From the NCBI RefSeq assembly GCF_010093535.1, contig NW_022985177.1, positions 950,449 to 1,014,448 of the forward strand: 64,000 bases of DNA. Direction: 5' to 3'. The notes beneath the pieces were generated by a model. It had not been told where the DNA came from. It saw only the letters and a program-made list of their open reading frames with translations, and searched no databases. The number at the start of each line of letters is the position of its first letter. The first letter of the stretch is position 1. This document shows, piece after piece, positions 45,950 through 58,508 of the stretch. This stretch comes from Lindgomyces ingoldianus. Its lineage: Eukaryota; Ascomycota; Dothideomycetes; Pleosporales; Lindgomycetaceae. A program made the translations under genes and the position numbers.

Positions 45950-48748
45950 TGGATCCATGGCTACGCTGCAAATTACGGTTCGGAATCAGCGGAGCACGCT
46001 AATGCAAGTACCATGGGCTTAGCGGGAGGGTTCACAGGTAATTAAATGCGCTCGAGAGAATGCCATAACCCCTGACCTCTTTCCTTCCAAAATAATATTG
46101 CTGGTAGAATAAACTATAGGTTTCTCAACCCCAATGATTCGGTATCTTCTTTCTTTTACTGTAGGTTAGCGATCGAAGTGCGTTGGTAGCTTCTGTGCAA
46201 CTACTGTAGTTGCCGATCCTCGCTGACAACTAGTATTTACCAAAGTTATATACAACATAATGCTAAGTTCTAACAACTCAGAACTCTCCTCCTACTCCAC
46301 GATGATCTAGCTCTCCTCACCACATTCCATTTACTCTTCGCCAATCGGGGGCCTGTAGCGGATGTTCGCTATCCGCGGTGAAGTAGGTTGGGTGAAGCTA
46401 GCTGCTAGCTTACCGATGAAGATTTGCGAGACATGTGTGTGTGTATTGCTTTGGGTCTCAGATTTTGATTTAAAGTCATTCCCTTTGACCCGGATTTTCC
46501 TATAGAAGTGTTCATTCTACCAGCACTCGCCCCCTTCATCTAACACTGTAACGTATCATGAGGTAAATATCCCATTTCCTAGCGCAGAGAGCATGATTTG
46601 GGTGGTGTAAGTTTCTGCCAACAGTTGCATGTACAAAAAGAACCTACTTTCACGACCCCGGTACTCCTTTGCTATTCATTCGCTGGCAGACAACCATTAA
46701 ATTTCCCTGCACAGTATGGTGCATATCTTCGTACGTGAACGGTGGGAGACATTCCTCCCCCGGTACATCACTTCGTCACCCTCCCATCTCCACGACCCGT
46801 CAGAAATATTTATTTACCGCATCTTTCTCGGGTTTTGCATACCCGACGACTCTGGTGAAAATAAGGGTTTTGAAACAAGCAACATCTCCCTCTCCGGCCC
46901 AAGAACCTGTCGAAGCGCCGTCCGACAACGATTATCTCTATCACTATCACATGCTTACCAACAAAGCCTTAGAATGCAATGGAAATTTTTCAAATCACCA
47001 AGACCCGTAGTCTTAGAGCTGAAAGTCCACGAAAACAATTCCTGCCCACTGATCTTAAGTATATGGACTCTTTGGAGAAATTCCTCCCATGCTAGCGAGT
47101 GATGACAATGGCAAAGCATGATCGTTCTAAACGGAACCCTATCTCTCGGCTCTTGCGATTATCGTCGAGGTCGAATAAGTCTATTAAGGACGCCTAGGCA
47201 GATCGGACAGAGGAGAGTATCAATCGATGAGCGGGTTGCGGAACTGGATTTATAGGGTGTGATTCACCGGCCCTAGAGACGCAAGCTCGAGGGTGGGTGC
47301 ACTAACATATTCGGCGATTAGTAGGAGATAAGGATAGTAGGAATAGTAGCTGATTAAAGAAACCGGAGAAATCCCTAGCCTCTAATGTAACTATGAGATG
47401 GCTGTCTGAACGGCTTTGCGCGCATAGGCTTCTAATACGAGAGTGCGTAGTACAAGATCTTAACCCTAACCGTTGCCATTGCAACACTCGTCGTTAGAGT
47501 TCAACTCTTAACATTGCGTGGAGAAACTTCATCATTCCGCTCCAACAATTCCTCCTGTGGCAGCCTTCATTGTGCATGCACATCGCCGCGACTAGTCCTT
47601 TCCACCACATACGTATAATCTCTTTGCTCAATTCACAAACGATTCCCATCTTCTTCCCACCTTCGTTTTTCACACCTTCAACCGCTCCCTCATCGCCTCG
47701 CAAATTTAATATCGGCCGATATCACTCTGGAATCTGCCAAGTTTGCAATGGCCCGCTCTTGGTAATTAACATCCCGGCGGAAAAGAAATCTCGCTGGGGC
47801 GGCGACACTTCTCATAGTCCTACTCAAGAGAGCGAGAAGTAGCGGAGATGAGTTTGCAGCAGAAAATAGGTGTTTGAAGGGGAGACTACGAAATCCTGTG
47901 GCAAATACCGCCACCGACAAGCCTAATCAAAGCCTAAAGCATTCTTCTAAAATCAAAGTCTAAGAGCAGCAGTAGCCAGAACCTTTCTTCTTAGCCTCAT
48001 ACTATGAATTTATGGAGAGGGCAAACAGCCTTTTCTGAAAGATGGCGAAATAAGGCGGATGGTGTGGGAGATAACAGTCTCTCAGCTTCACGAGCGATAT
48101 GATCAAGGGGTTTATTCGTAGTCTATGGGCTTAACTGAAGGTCTAGAGATAGGGCATTCACTTTAGGGTTTCAATTCGCACGTTCCCCGGCCGGCCGGGG
48201 CTTGGGTTGACATGAGGTCACGCATTCGCAGTGAACTGGCTTTGTCTTCGGAGAATGGCGGCGCCCTCAAGACTCATCATTCTTCTTGATCAGGGGACTT
48301 GGCCTGAAGGTTGACTTTGCTAGAACCATACAGCAGCCTAATTAGCTATGGGTCAATCGGCTTGGAACCGAGGTCTTGGGTGGAAGATGGACCGCTGGAT
48401 TTGCCGTTAGAGCCTGCTGTTCAGAACCGTGATCAATGATCAAGGCGTTGGGGTGGGAAGGGAACCTGATTCTTCCCCTTCAACTCCCCGTGCTAGGCGG
48501 CTCTTTGGAATTACATTCGTTAATGTTGCGGAAAACGTTGATGGAGTGCAGGAGGTTAAAATAGCGAAGGAATCGCAGGTGTACCTCGAGATCTACCGTA
48601 TGATGTGCTCTGTAACTAGCAATACTAGCTGGGCAAAAGATCTTTGACTGCAATCTAAACTAGCGTTAGGAAAGTGGACAGAAATTGAAGGCGGTCGTAC
48701 TGTAGGTGCAGAACGACATGAAAAATGATTGGAATGACGGGTGCTAGT
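45950..48748. other. Long intergenic stretch without supported genes
   Basis: About 2.8 kb of ordinary composition. Short frames on both strands (46669-47102, 47494-47842, 48429-48647) lack domains and splice-compatible extension. A CCGGCCGGCCGG palindrome occurs at about 48188. Confidence 0.45.
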
Positions 48749-48877
48749 TCATACAGCACGTTGATATCTTAAGCATCACGAATAATCAAGACCCTATTTT
48801 AAGAGAAATTCTACGCCCTAATTTGTGGCGTGAAGTCAACATGTAGATCTCGAGAGTTAGCGCCTGCTAGGACCAAA
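48749..48877. repeat. 129-bp dispersed repeat, copy A
   Basis: From TCATACAGCACGTTGATATC to GCTAGGACCAAA. It matches 62381-62509 over its full length with about 90% identity in the same orientation. No terminal inverted repeats are obvious and it is non-coding. Confidence 0.85.
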
Positions 48878-48959
48878 CCACCAACGCGCCAGCTGCAGCA
48901 CTCCATCTACCCTCTCTATAGTGGCAACTTGAAACCACTCACAACTCTCTTTTGAGAGA

Positions 48960-50420
48960 AGCTGTGTGGGTCGTATTCCATGCTTACCTCCTATAAATTC
49001 TTCACGCTCTCCTCACCAAAGCTTCCAACAATCTTGTGGTCCTTGTACCGATAATTCATGAATAGATAGCGGTGGTCAATTCCCACACACTCTGCAAATT
49101 TGTCCAGCTTCTTTAGTTAACCCTGCACTGCTTCCTGAACTTTGCTATCATCTTCCTTCCCGTAATGCGTGATGTTAAAGAGGATGTTGACAAGTGGTCC
49201 ATCTTTTGGGCTTAGACCCAGGGTATTGGGACCACGGTCTGCCGATGCTTGTAGAAATTCGATGGCAATAGATTGAAACACCAAAGCAAGTGCGAATCCC
49301 GGAGCATCCTTCAACATTTCCGCGCAAGTTCCCGACCACAACTGCTCCACTTAGCATGAACTCTTCGCTTAACCTCACTGTAGTTGTGAAGTGCCACGGC
49401 CTCGTTCTATCGTCATTATGGGTATTCTGCTATCGGAGAAGTCCTTCAACATACCCTCTCTTATCTTGCTAAACATCTGCGGTTCAATCTCACTTAGTTC
49501 TTTCAGACTCTTTCCTAAATTCGGCGGAGCCGTGCATGTGGGCTGTACAAAGCATCCCGTTAGTTGCGGTGAGTGAAAAACACTTGTTATCACCGCACTG
49601 CCCAAATCCCCGGGATCAGTCGATGTGAGAAAGGAGGTGAATTTACTGACGATGGCGGGCTAGGTGATTGCTGGAAGTGCAACTACACCGACCTAGAGAA
49701 TGTCTCGTGAGAAAATGGGTAGTGTGATGTGGGTAACAATTCCAAAGTTGTTTGAGCTACCTTTAAGTGCTTGGAATAGACTAGGGTTGGTTTGTGCGTT
49801 GGCCTGCACAACTTCTCCGGAAGCAAGGACGACGGAGAAGTTGACTACGTTGTCGCACACGAAGTCTGTTTTGCGCGAAAAATAGGGCATTCCGCCTGCC
49901 GTGCATTAGCAAATATGGCGATATTGACAAGAGAGGGGAGAAGATGATAGGAAGAGGGGTCCAAACCTTCAACTGTCAAGCCGCTAACACAAGCATACCT
50001 ACGCGATACCAATTTCCCATACATGTTTCCCCATTTCTCATATACTCCGATTGCTACCTTCTTGCTCTCCTCATCGATTTCGACCCCCTTAAAGTGCGCT
50101 AATCCAATAGTGATACCACCCTCGATATTCGCCGCATCACCCTATGATGTATGGCCACCACTTTTGACAGCGTCAGGTACGTCGGGAATAGACACAACTT
50201 GTCTAATGAAGCTACTTAGTTCCTCGACAGTTCTTGAGCGAGCGATGCAAGCGGGTTCAATCTCGCTCTCGAAAAGGGTAAAGCAACCGGCGTTGCTTGT
50301 CTTGTATTCTTCGGATTTCGGGGCAAGTATGATGTTAGGAAAAGTGGCGGAGAGCGTAGATACGTCTATGGTGCGAGAGTGGACGAGAGCGGGGGAATTA
50401 GGTGGTGGTTGGACCTAGGA
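48960..50420 (-). pseudogene. Decayed FAD-linked oxidoreductase (VAO/BBE-like family)
   Basis: Reading the minus strand from 50420, the fragments follow the family order: TLSATFPNIILAPKSEEY, EPACIARSRTVEELSSFIRQ and DAVKSGGHTS (FAD-binding, interrupted by a TAG just after GGHTS), NIEGGITIGLAHFKGVEIDE, CDNVVNFSVVLASGEVVQAN, FQALKGSSNNFGIVTHITLP (49890-49693), middle-domain pieces at 49605-49117, and the C-terminal YRYKDHKIVGSFGEESVKNL followed by EVSMEYDPHSFSQKRVVSGF. Several stops and at least two frameshifts prevent a full product. Intact relatives oxidise alcohols, sugars or secondary metabolites using covalent or tight FAD. Some stops are TAG/TAA at expected Gln/Trp positions. Confidence 0.82.
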
Positions 50421-51607
50421 GGGAAATAATTGCAAGGGAATGTGGTGAGAAAGGAAAGTAAAAGTCTGGATACACACTGTTCATCGCTTAGAAGCTATCG
50501 CTGGACTGAAAATCTTACTGTATGGGTTGCTAAGTTGCCCAATGTCTGAATTGAGGAAGGGAACTTGCATGTTTAAGGTACCTAGTACTGGGCCTAACCC
50601 TCAAGATAATGCTAGCATTTTCTTCTAGCATCCCCGGATTGTCTGTTGTATCCTGAGCTGGAAGTTGGGGAATAATTGAGGCTCCATCATGTGGAGTATC
50701 TCAATGCTCACACACCTGCATCCTAGACATGTTGCAAGGCTGTTCTGGAGCAAATTGAATGGATTTAGGGTCTGGCAGGGCGATAAAAGGGCGAGATAGC
50801 AGGGATAGTTGAAGACTGAGGACTGGAGGTCTTGTCTAACTGCATCGATACATGGCTGACCTGACGAAAAATGCTGTACTAAGCCTGATAGATTTTAGCT
50901 CGATTGGCATTAGCTTCAACAATCAAGCTCCACGTTCTTTCTCTTTCTTCGAGACCTAGATCCACCCTGCTCCCCACTCCCGTCATTGTCCATCTCATGT
51001 CATCTTTCGGATTCGAGCCAAACTTCATGCGGCTGCCGTCCGTCCCTCATTTGATATATTGGTATCTAGGTATCCTACGCTCGCCGGCCGCGGTAGCCTC
51101 TTTCGATTCTAAAAGCTCGCATTGCTCCGCCCCTCAGATTGGTAAAGCCACATGAAGTAAGATATATTTTGTCGTTTCAGAAATTGTGGAGAGATGGCAG
51201 AAGCCGCTCTCGGAAACTTTGGAGATCTTAAGAACTACTTGAAACTTGTACCGCCTCCAACTAGAAAGGCTTCTACACAAGTCCTAGTCCCGCAAGCCAG
51301 CATTTTGTACTCGAAGAACTTTGGCGCCATCATTATGCATCCTCTTATCCTTTTCCTATCCTCTCAGGGGCGAGCACAAAGCCAATGGCACGTCGCGAAA
51401 ACTCCCTACTCTTCGTCAACAACATCTCGCGATTGTCAACACTTAGCTTTGCCTATTGCAACAACATCCATATAGCTTCTTTTAAATTGTTTAGCTGTGA
51501 CCCATGCCAGCACAAACATGTTGTCTTTAGGACCACTTCGAAGTAAACCAAGGGAAGACCTCAGTCTCGTGGCACATATCACGGCAGTCTTGTATGGGGA
51601 CTGCCTA
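50421..51607. other. Intergenic DNA between the dead oxidoreductase and the hAT element
   Basis: Normal composition. Two plus-strand frames (50904-51155 and 51194-51475) have ATG starts but no recognised domain. They could be exons of an unknown gene or chance. Confidence 0.4.
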
Positions 51608-51615
51608 CGCATGGG

Positions 51616-54600
51616 CAGCGTTCCCAACCGTACGTAATACGTTACGACTCGCCAAATCGATGGTTGTAACTTCTCAGATTGTGAGTACGTTTCAACGTAA
51701 GCATGACATTTAAGTCCACTTACAGAGCGTAACTGTTATAATTTACATTTCTTCTATGTTTTAATGTTTTATAAAAAGTTACGTTGTAACAGCTTATATA
51801 TAGTCTACTAAGGATAATAATTTACTATAAACATAGTGCTAACATAGCTAGTTTTTCTATAGTTAAAGAGCCTTAATTATTAGGCTAAAAAGCTTATTTC
51901 TGTTATAGGTAATAGTTCTCCTACTACTGCTAAAGCTCCTCTTACAGTTGCAGCTTGTAGATAGGATAGATAAGAAGTTAAAGGTAATTTTATATAGTGT
52001 AAAATAGGCAAGCTGTCTAACTTATTTTTACTATGTAAAAGAATTAGCAAACAGAGGGCTATTATTCTTAGCTATAGTAACATCTTTGCAGTAACTATTA
52101 TAGTATTACTGCAATTCTGTTATTTTCTACTGCTTTTTATATAAATAATTACTAGTAAAAAGGCTTATGTCTATAAAAAAAGTCTACTTAAAGCCCTTAT
52201 TATAATACTTGCTACCTAGTAACTTATGTTGCGTAGATAGCAGTTGCTTATTATCCTTTGCCTCTGCCTCTACTTTAGTATTAATGTACTCTTAAAAAAT
52301 AGCTCTTATTAAAGCCTTAGCTTTTTTATGCTATAAAAAGTACTTACGCTAGTAGTCTTTAAACTAAAAAAGACAAAGCTAAGAGTTAAAAATAGTTATA
52401 ATATAATAATAAAATATAGGCAGCTTTATAATAAACTTCTTTTAGTATGTAAGCAACTTCTTTGTGCTAAATGCTATGCTAGATTTAAGGTAGTAATTAT
52501 TACTCTTACTCTTAAGTTTATCCCCTATCTAGAGAAGCTTAGTATATAGGTGTTATAAGTTAATAACAGTTATCTATAAAGATCTATATAAGCCCTTACC
52601 CTTAAGGCGTTTTATTATAAAGTAAAAGACTTTAAGAAACTTATAAAAGTAATTAACATTTTTTTATTTATCTTTAGTAATAATTTTAGTAAAAGCAGCA
52701 TTACTAAGAATAGTAGAGTTAGCGCTATTGTCCTTAGTGCCTCTCTGCTTATAAATAAACTTAGTAATAGTGTCCTTAAGCTTATAACAGCAGAGGAGCA
52801 TAAGATAGACGCTGTGCTAGTGTACACTACTGTCTTATATAAGATTAAGGGTCCTAAAGCTTTAGAAAGGGTCCTTATTATTAAGAGTAGCTTAAAAAGT
52901 TATAAAGGCCTTCTAGCGTTTATGTAACACTAACACTGTGTTTATAAAGTTATAAAGCTTACCTATAACTTTATGCTAATAGTATAGTTTAAATTAATCC
53001 TAAGGAGCAGCTTAGGCTAGCGCTGCTTTAAAAGTGTTTATCTTTTTTCTATATATAACTGCCTTAACTACTAGCTAGATTGTATGACTAGCGCAGCGTA
53101 TACAGTGCTTAGAGGTGAGAGGCCTTTTAAGATGTTATGTAAGGGCAGAGATAGTTTTATTATTATTATTTAATATATTATTAGCTACTAAATAATAAAA
53201 TTTTAATATAATTTTAAAGTTATTAATAACCTTAATAATCTCCTTAGCTTAGTTTGCCTTTATATAGTTACTATATAAGTTGCAAAAGCTAATAAGTATG
53301 TTACAGTGCTAGTAGTTAACATCTATATTAGCATAAGTAAGTGTGTTGTTGTTAATTTTTATAGTGCTAAGGCGCTAAAATAATAAGCTAAAGTACACAT
53401 ACTAATAAAGTGCAACACTATACTTAGGAAGAAGAGGTAGTTTAGAGAAGTTTATATATTAACACTTAACATAATTTTGCTTTAGGCTATCTTTAGTATT
53501 GTTTAAATCTCTGCTCTCTAGTGTAGGCAGGCCTTATTTATGTAGAAAGAAAATGTAGTATCTAAAACTAAAAAAGCTGCAAGAAGATTAGCTTAGTTTT
53601 AAGTAAAAATACCCTAAAGTTCTACTAATAATGCTGTGTTAAAAGAAATGTTATAAAGAATAACCTAATTAATAACTACTACCTATAACACTTTCTCTTG
53701 CTACACGCTGTAAAAGATAATATATAACAAGCTAGTAACTTTATAAGTAGCTTTAAATAGACTTACTAAAATCTTTAGCGCGTTAAGTAAAAAACCTTTT
53801 TTAAAGACATTAATTCTATGTTTTTTTCTAAAGTAGCTTATAATATAAGTGTAACTATTAACTTTCTTCACCTTTTTATAAACGCCCTTAGTGTGGCACC
53901 TTTTATAGAGCTATAGCTTTACTTTAGAGCTGTTCTTTTTATTGTTGTACACTAAATCTACTCTATGCTGCTAAATCTAGAAGAGCTGCTAGTTCCTACA
54001 GAGCTAGCTCTTATGCTTTACACAATACCTAACTTTCTTAGGCCTTAGCTTCCTGTTTGCTAGCTAGAGGTTATCTTACTCTATAGTAAAAGCTACTCTG
54101 TTATTAAGACTAGTGTTAGCTAGGTACTCTTTTAAACAGGCATTAGACAGTGTACTACCTTAGAATAAAACTAGAAAGGAAGACAATAAGGCTTTTAACT
54201 TAGTAAGGCAACAAGAACTAGCATAATAAAATATGTTAGTTTACTAGGAAGAGCTAGCTCTAGAGGATCCTTAGGATAAAGCAGTACACCTACTATGCTA
54301 AAGGAATTAGGACATTTAGCTTATAGTAGGTAGAACAATAGATGTAGATAAATTAATAATAATTTACAGGCTAAAAAGCTAACTATTTACATAAAATAGC
54401 ACACCTTACTTCTAGCCTCTGCTATAAGCGCTAATGTTTTACAAACCTTAGAGTTTTTACTTAATTATTACTCTAAGAATGTAACCTTAAACACGCTTCT
54501 AACGCAATCCTACATGTGTCTAATTAGGTCCTATTTTAGTAGGAAAAGTCGCCTTTTTAAGACGTACTACAGTCTGTAATGGGCGCTCCTCTAGTTATAC

Positions 54601-54693
54601 GTTACAACTCATATCTCTCCTACGTTTTAACGGCTCACGTGACTGTTACGGGTCGTATACTACGACTCGTAGTACGTACGGTTGGGAACCCTG
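51616..54693 (-). mobile_element. hAT-superfamily DNA transposon, RIP-decayed, with perfect 8-bp target duplication
   Basis: The ends are inverted: left CAGCGTTCCCAACCGTACGT and right (reverse complement) CAGGGTTCCCAACCGTACGT. The CAGxG start is usual for hAT elements. The 8-bp duplication CGCATGGG is present exactly at 51608-51615 and 54694-54701. The 3078-bp interior is AT-rich and stop-filled. On the minus strand, from about 54060 downward, a frame with SSSSR...RAFIKR, then stops, and a segment compatible with the BED-finger-to-core transition of hAT transposases can be read, so the transposase probably ran on the minus strand. The class assignment rests mainly on the ends and the duplication. 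Confidence 0.85.
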
Positions 54694-54701
54694 CGCATGG
54701 G

Positions 54702-56501
54702 AGCTAGGAAAGTCGTCGTATGGCACCTAGGGTGACGTATGTATCGTAGCCTTGATGTTTACGCGTTAATCACCGCTCGGCGATCCCAACGCCAAAAAGT
54801 GACTTTAAAAGCTACCAATTTCGGACCCTTAACCTAGAAAAGTCGCGGCTTTTTTTGGCCGCTAAAGCCTCCCAATAGAGGTCAGATTTGAGTCAACTAC
54901 GTCTACGTTATGCCTGGAATTCTATTACGCGGCTTACAGGACCCAGAGAGTACGCTGTAAACTACTGACCATACTGCAGCTCGTTAAACGCGCTCGTCTG
55001 CATTACAGATTCAAGACTTGGGTGTGAGGGACATTTCGCTAAACTTCAGGGAAGACAACTGGGTAAGCTAACAGTTCGAAATTCCGACTCCGGTGGCGAG
55101 ACACAGTAGTCTACTCAGGCGTCTTTATTTCAATTTGAACCTGAGGAACTAAAACGCGATCGAGGGTCCCGGGTGCGCGATTACAGGCGGCCCTTTTATC
55201 AAGTTCAAGAATTGTTCCTTAATACTGAACGCAACTTTTCTCAGTCCTGTAGAGCATCTACCTAGTTATATAGACTATTTAGTTAGTCTTAGAGCCCCTT
55301 TAGCTGATCTTAGAGTCCATTGGGTCGATCCTAACAATTTGAAATGAGGAAAGTTCTCCTTTTGTTGCAAATGGAAAGGTGGTGTATGCATGCAGCTATG
55401 TAGAAAGTTGATGAAGTGAAGTGTATTGATCTAAGTCCAAGTGCTCTGTTGCAGACTATTTATTTACACCTATGATGGCAGAGGCAGTGAGGGCCATGGT
55501 AATGGCTAAGGGGATATAGTGAAGGTAGTAGGAGCTATAGTAACAGCAGTATAGGCTGTTGAGGTAAGGGAAGGAAGGTTTCTGTAGCAGGAATGCGACA
55601 CCTTTCGCCAAGGGGTGAGGAAGCCGAAATGTTATATATTAACAAGAACTTTGAAATGGATAGAGAGTGACTCTTTCGCTAGCTGTTGGCCTTTTATCGC
55701 ACAGTTAGCTAGAGAGTTGATGGGTAGAGGACATACGAAGTTGCGAGGGGTTAATTAGGTGGTGGGAGCCAAACTAGGTTGATTGAACTATTATGTAAGC
55801 TCTGAGGAGCGAGACTTTTTAGTGTACTAAGCTGCGCTATTTTTAAATAAGTTACCATTGTGAATCAAGGACCTGAATTCACATGTGAGATAAAGTCACG
55901 TGCGACAACTTAACCTCACTCATCTCTTTGAGGGTGTATAGAACTAATCTAGCATTGTAATTAAATGATTTATTGTCTGATTTATAGAATTCAGTACCAG
56001 TGGTTCGTAATCTTGCACCATCCTTTCTTTGCTAATATCATATGGATAGCTACCAAATACCTACTAACCACCCCACCCCAATGTGCCCCCAGTATGACGA
56101 ATATCCCCTGAGTTCCAAAAGAAATGAGAGGTACGTCGACTCCCCAACGAAAACAGCTTGCCCACGCATCATCGCTCTCTTAACAATCTAGGAGAACCAT
56201 GCATAGGTAATTTTGAGTCCGGGAGGAACTGATGCCGAGATCGTTCTCAACAAAGGGGAATATCCAGGAGGATACCAGAGAGTAACACGCAGATACACTT
56301 TTCTGGCCCCGAGATAAGCCATTAATAGTTGATGTCTGCTCCAAACTACTTATAGGGAGTCTGAAAGAAGCAGGTAACCTATTGTCAGAACTACTTTAGC
56401 TGTATCTAAAGGCCTTGGCCTGAACCCCATCTACCCACCATACCTTACCATGCCATGTGGAATGATCTACTCTGATTTCCGACTAGATTCCGTTCGATCT
56501 T
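54702..56501. other. Intergenic DNA between the hAT element and the HeLo gene
   Basis: No gene recognised. Composition is mixed. The part near 56500 would hold the 3' UTR and terminator of the minus-strand HeLo gene. Confidence 0.45.
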
Positions 56502-58206
56502 CTATACCGCTTTGGCCATTTCCGCTAGAGGCATTATAATTAGTTCACGGAACTTGCTTTGCAGCTGGGTATCTAGCTTGTCGTCTGCTGCCGTGGTGAT
56601 ATCGAAATCTCCAGTAATACAGCGCCTTACAATCTCTTTGAACTTGCCCCCGCAATGATATCCGAGCCTACGCTCCGCTTGTCGCAACAACTCCTTGCAG
56701 ATTGCATCTGAGTTCTGCTTTACTACCTGAAAGTTGTTGTTCCCCATGGTTTCAGCCTTTTCCCAGAGGCCAATTTCCAGCAAGACGATTCCTAGAGCTA
56801 GTTTACTGTCAGGTACCAAAATTGCTGGCCAGAACAGAACGTGGAAACTTACCGTAAATGTCATGGTATTTGGTGAAGGGTTTCTTTGGAATACCCCACC
56901 TGTCCGGGTGCCTGTAGATGTTCTGTGAAAGGAGATTATCGTACGGCCCCGTGGAGAAATCGTCTTCAAGTCTACAAGCCTCGAAGCCTACAATAAAAGG
57001 ATCTTCTAATTTGTCCACAACTTGGGTTTCAGATGCACGCGGGAAGAATAGAACATTCGAGCTGCGGAAGCCTTTATGTATCCATCCAACAGAGTGAAGC
57101 AGCGACATAGACTGCGCCAGCAGTTGGCAGAGACTGACCCTATCACCAAGGGATGGACGGGGAAATTTTTTGTCACCGTACAAAGAGAGGAGAGATTTCG
57201 GGGACTTTCCACGATTCTCTGGGACTCTGTAAACCAACTGAAACTCCTTCCTCGGAAAGCTTGAATCGATATACCCAAAACAGTGCAGTGCCCGAAACTC
57301 CGGATCCTTCTGCTGATTGAGCAGCCAGGCTATCTCGCCAAAGCGGCGCCGTAATGTGCGTGGCAGGAACCCGTCTTTATCTGGTTCGTAAGGTAGATAT
57401 TCCACGAATACATCTTTGTCGTCATATCTTGAAAACCCGCGACACGCTTTGTCGAACCCCTTAACGGTCAATTGTGGAGTCGATAATTTCACATCTCCGG
57501 GAAGCCGCGAGTCATCTAGGAGTATCTTGCGCAGGCCCGCTTTCTGTGCGACACCAACCGCTTGTGCGTCAACGTCATCTTCCACGACTTGGAGATTGGA
57601 GCTCTTATCAAAGAAGGGGAGTGGCCACCAGCAATCTTCCAAAGTTTCGCGGATACGCTTCAACCAATCCTGAAACTGAGCAACAAGCTTGACAGCTCGC
57701 TTTTTCCCCCTCACTGACCACCACATCTTCTGAAGCTTGCCGGTTTTTGGATACAACACCCCCGAAAATACTTCTGACTCTGAACCCTTTTCGAATATGG
57801 TTTCCAATTCTTTTGAAGTCAAAATAGTAGGAAGACCTTGCTCCTCGTTCCGACTATCTGATAGTTCCTCTCTAGAGGGCTTTAGGTTGTATGAAACTTC
57901 GGTCACATAATATTCGAAGAGGAGTTGCGGTATTTCTCTTAGCATGGCCAGTAAAATTCGTTGCTTTTCTTCTGGAAGGTGCGCAAATGGCTTCCCATTA
58001 ATGAAAGGGAACTTGTTGTCCTCGAATAAGACCTTCTGGAGGGAGTCGTATCTGCTTTTCTGTTGGCTCATTTTGAGACCCAAATCGTACGCGTCTTTCC
58101 CAAAATTGTTTGTATCTTGAATGAAGTCTAGGGTGCCATTGATGAGCTTGATTGTAGGCTCGATCAAAGCGATAGCGGCAAGAACTAGACCGGCTGTTGT
58201 AGCCAT
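56502..58206 (-). CDS. HeLo-like domain protein with C-terminal pseudokinase (candidate cell-death or incompatibility protein)
   Basis: Two exons, 56853-58206 and 56502-56797, with a 55-bp intron (GTAAGT...CTAG, joining HDIY to ALGIVLLEIGLW). The product has 549 residues. Residues 1-230 look like a HeLo (prion-inhibition and propagation, HET-s-type) domain: a hydrophobic N-terminal helix AGLVLAAIALIEPTIKLI, then FGKDAYDLGLKM and further helices. Residues about 250-545 keep the kinase fold outline but lack catalysis: the beta-3 Lys is Glu (VFVEY, about 269), the catalytic loop is HKGFRSSN (377-384, no Asp), and DFG is replaced by GFE (407-409), while the later YHDIYALGIVLLEIGLW helix remains. 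HeLo domains of known fungal proteins such as HET-S act at membranes to kill incompatible cells. It is transcribed divergently from the kinase-ankyrin gene, 302 bp away. No damage is visible. Confidence 0.85.
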
Positions 58207-58508
58207 TCTTGACTAATGAAGATTTAGAGAATTTCCTTGTACAAGTGGAAGACATGAATTTTCACAAAGAGCAACTTAAATCATTTGACCCAACCGGGTG
58301 CTGACGTGGCAGCTCCGGTCTTGAATGTGGTGTACTCTTTACATTGATTGGATGCTCAAGAACAGCAAAAACAACTGTCCACCACCAAGCCTTGCAGCGC
58401 CACCTAAAATCCGAAAATGCCGCATTTCCGTAATACAGCCGGTACGATCTGACAATACTTCGGATTTCCTCCCTCCCTAAACTATGTGAAAGCCGCTAAG
58501 TGTTCTTC
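58207..58508. promoter_or_regulatory. Shared divergent promoter region of the HeLo and kinase-ankyrin genes
   Basis: 302 bp lie between the two ATG codons, so both genes must start from this region. A GTGCTGACGTGGCAGC segment near 58300 contains an ACGT core. No firm TATA box was identified. Co-regulation is inferred from the arrangement only. Confidence 0.6.

Noticed and set aside
50904..51475. Two ATG-started plus-strand frames considered as exons of one gene
   Set aside because: No in-phase splice sites or domain could be found, so the call is not supported.
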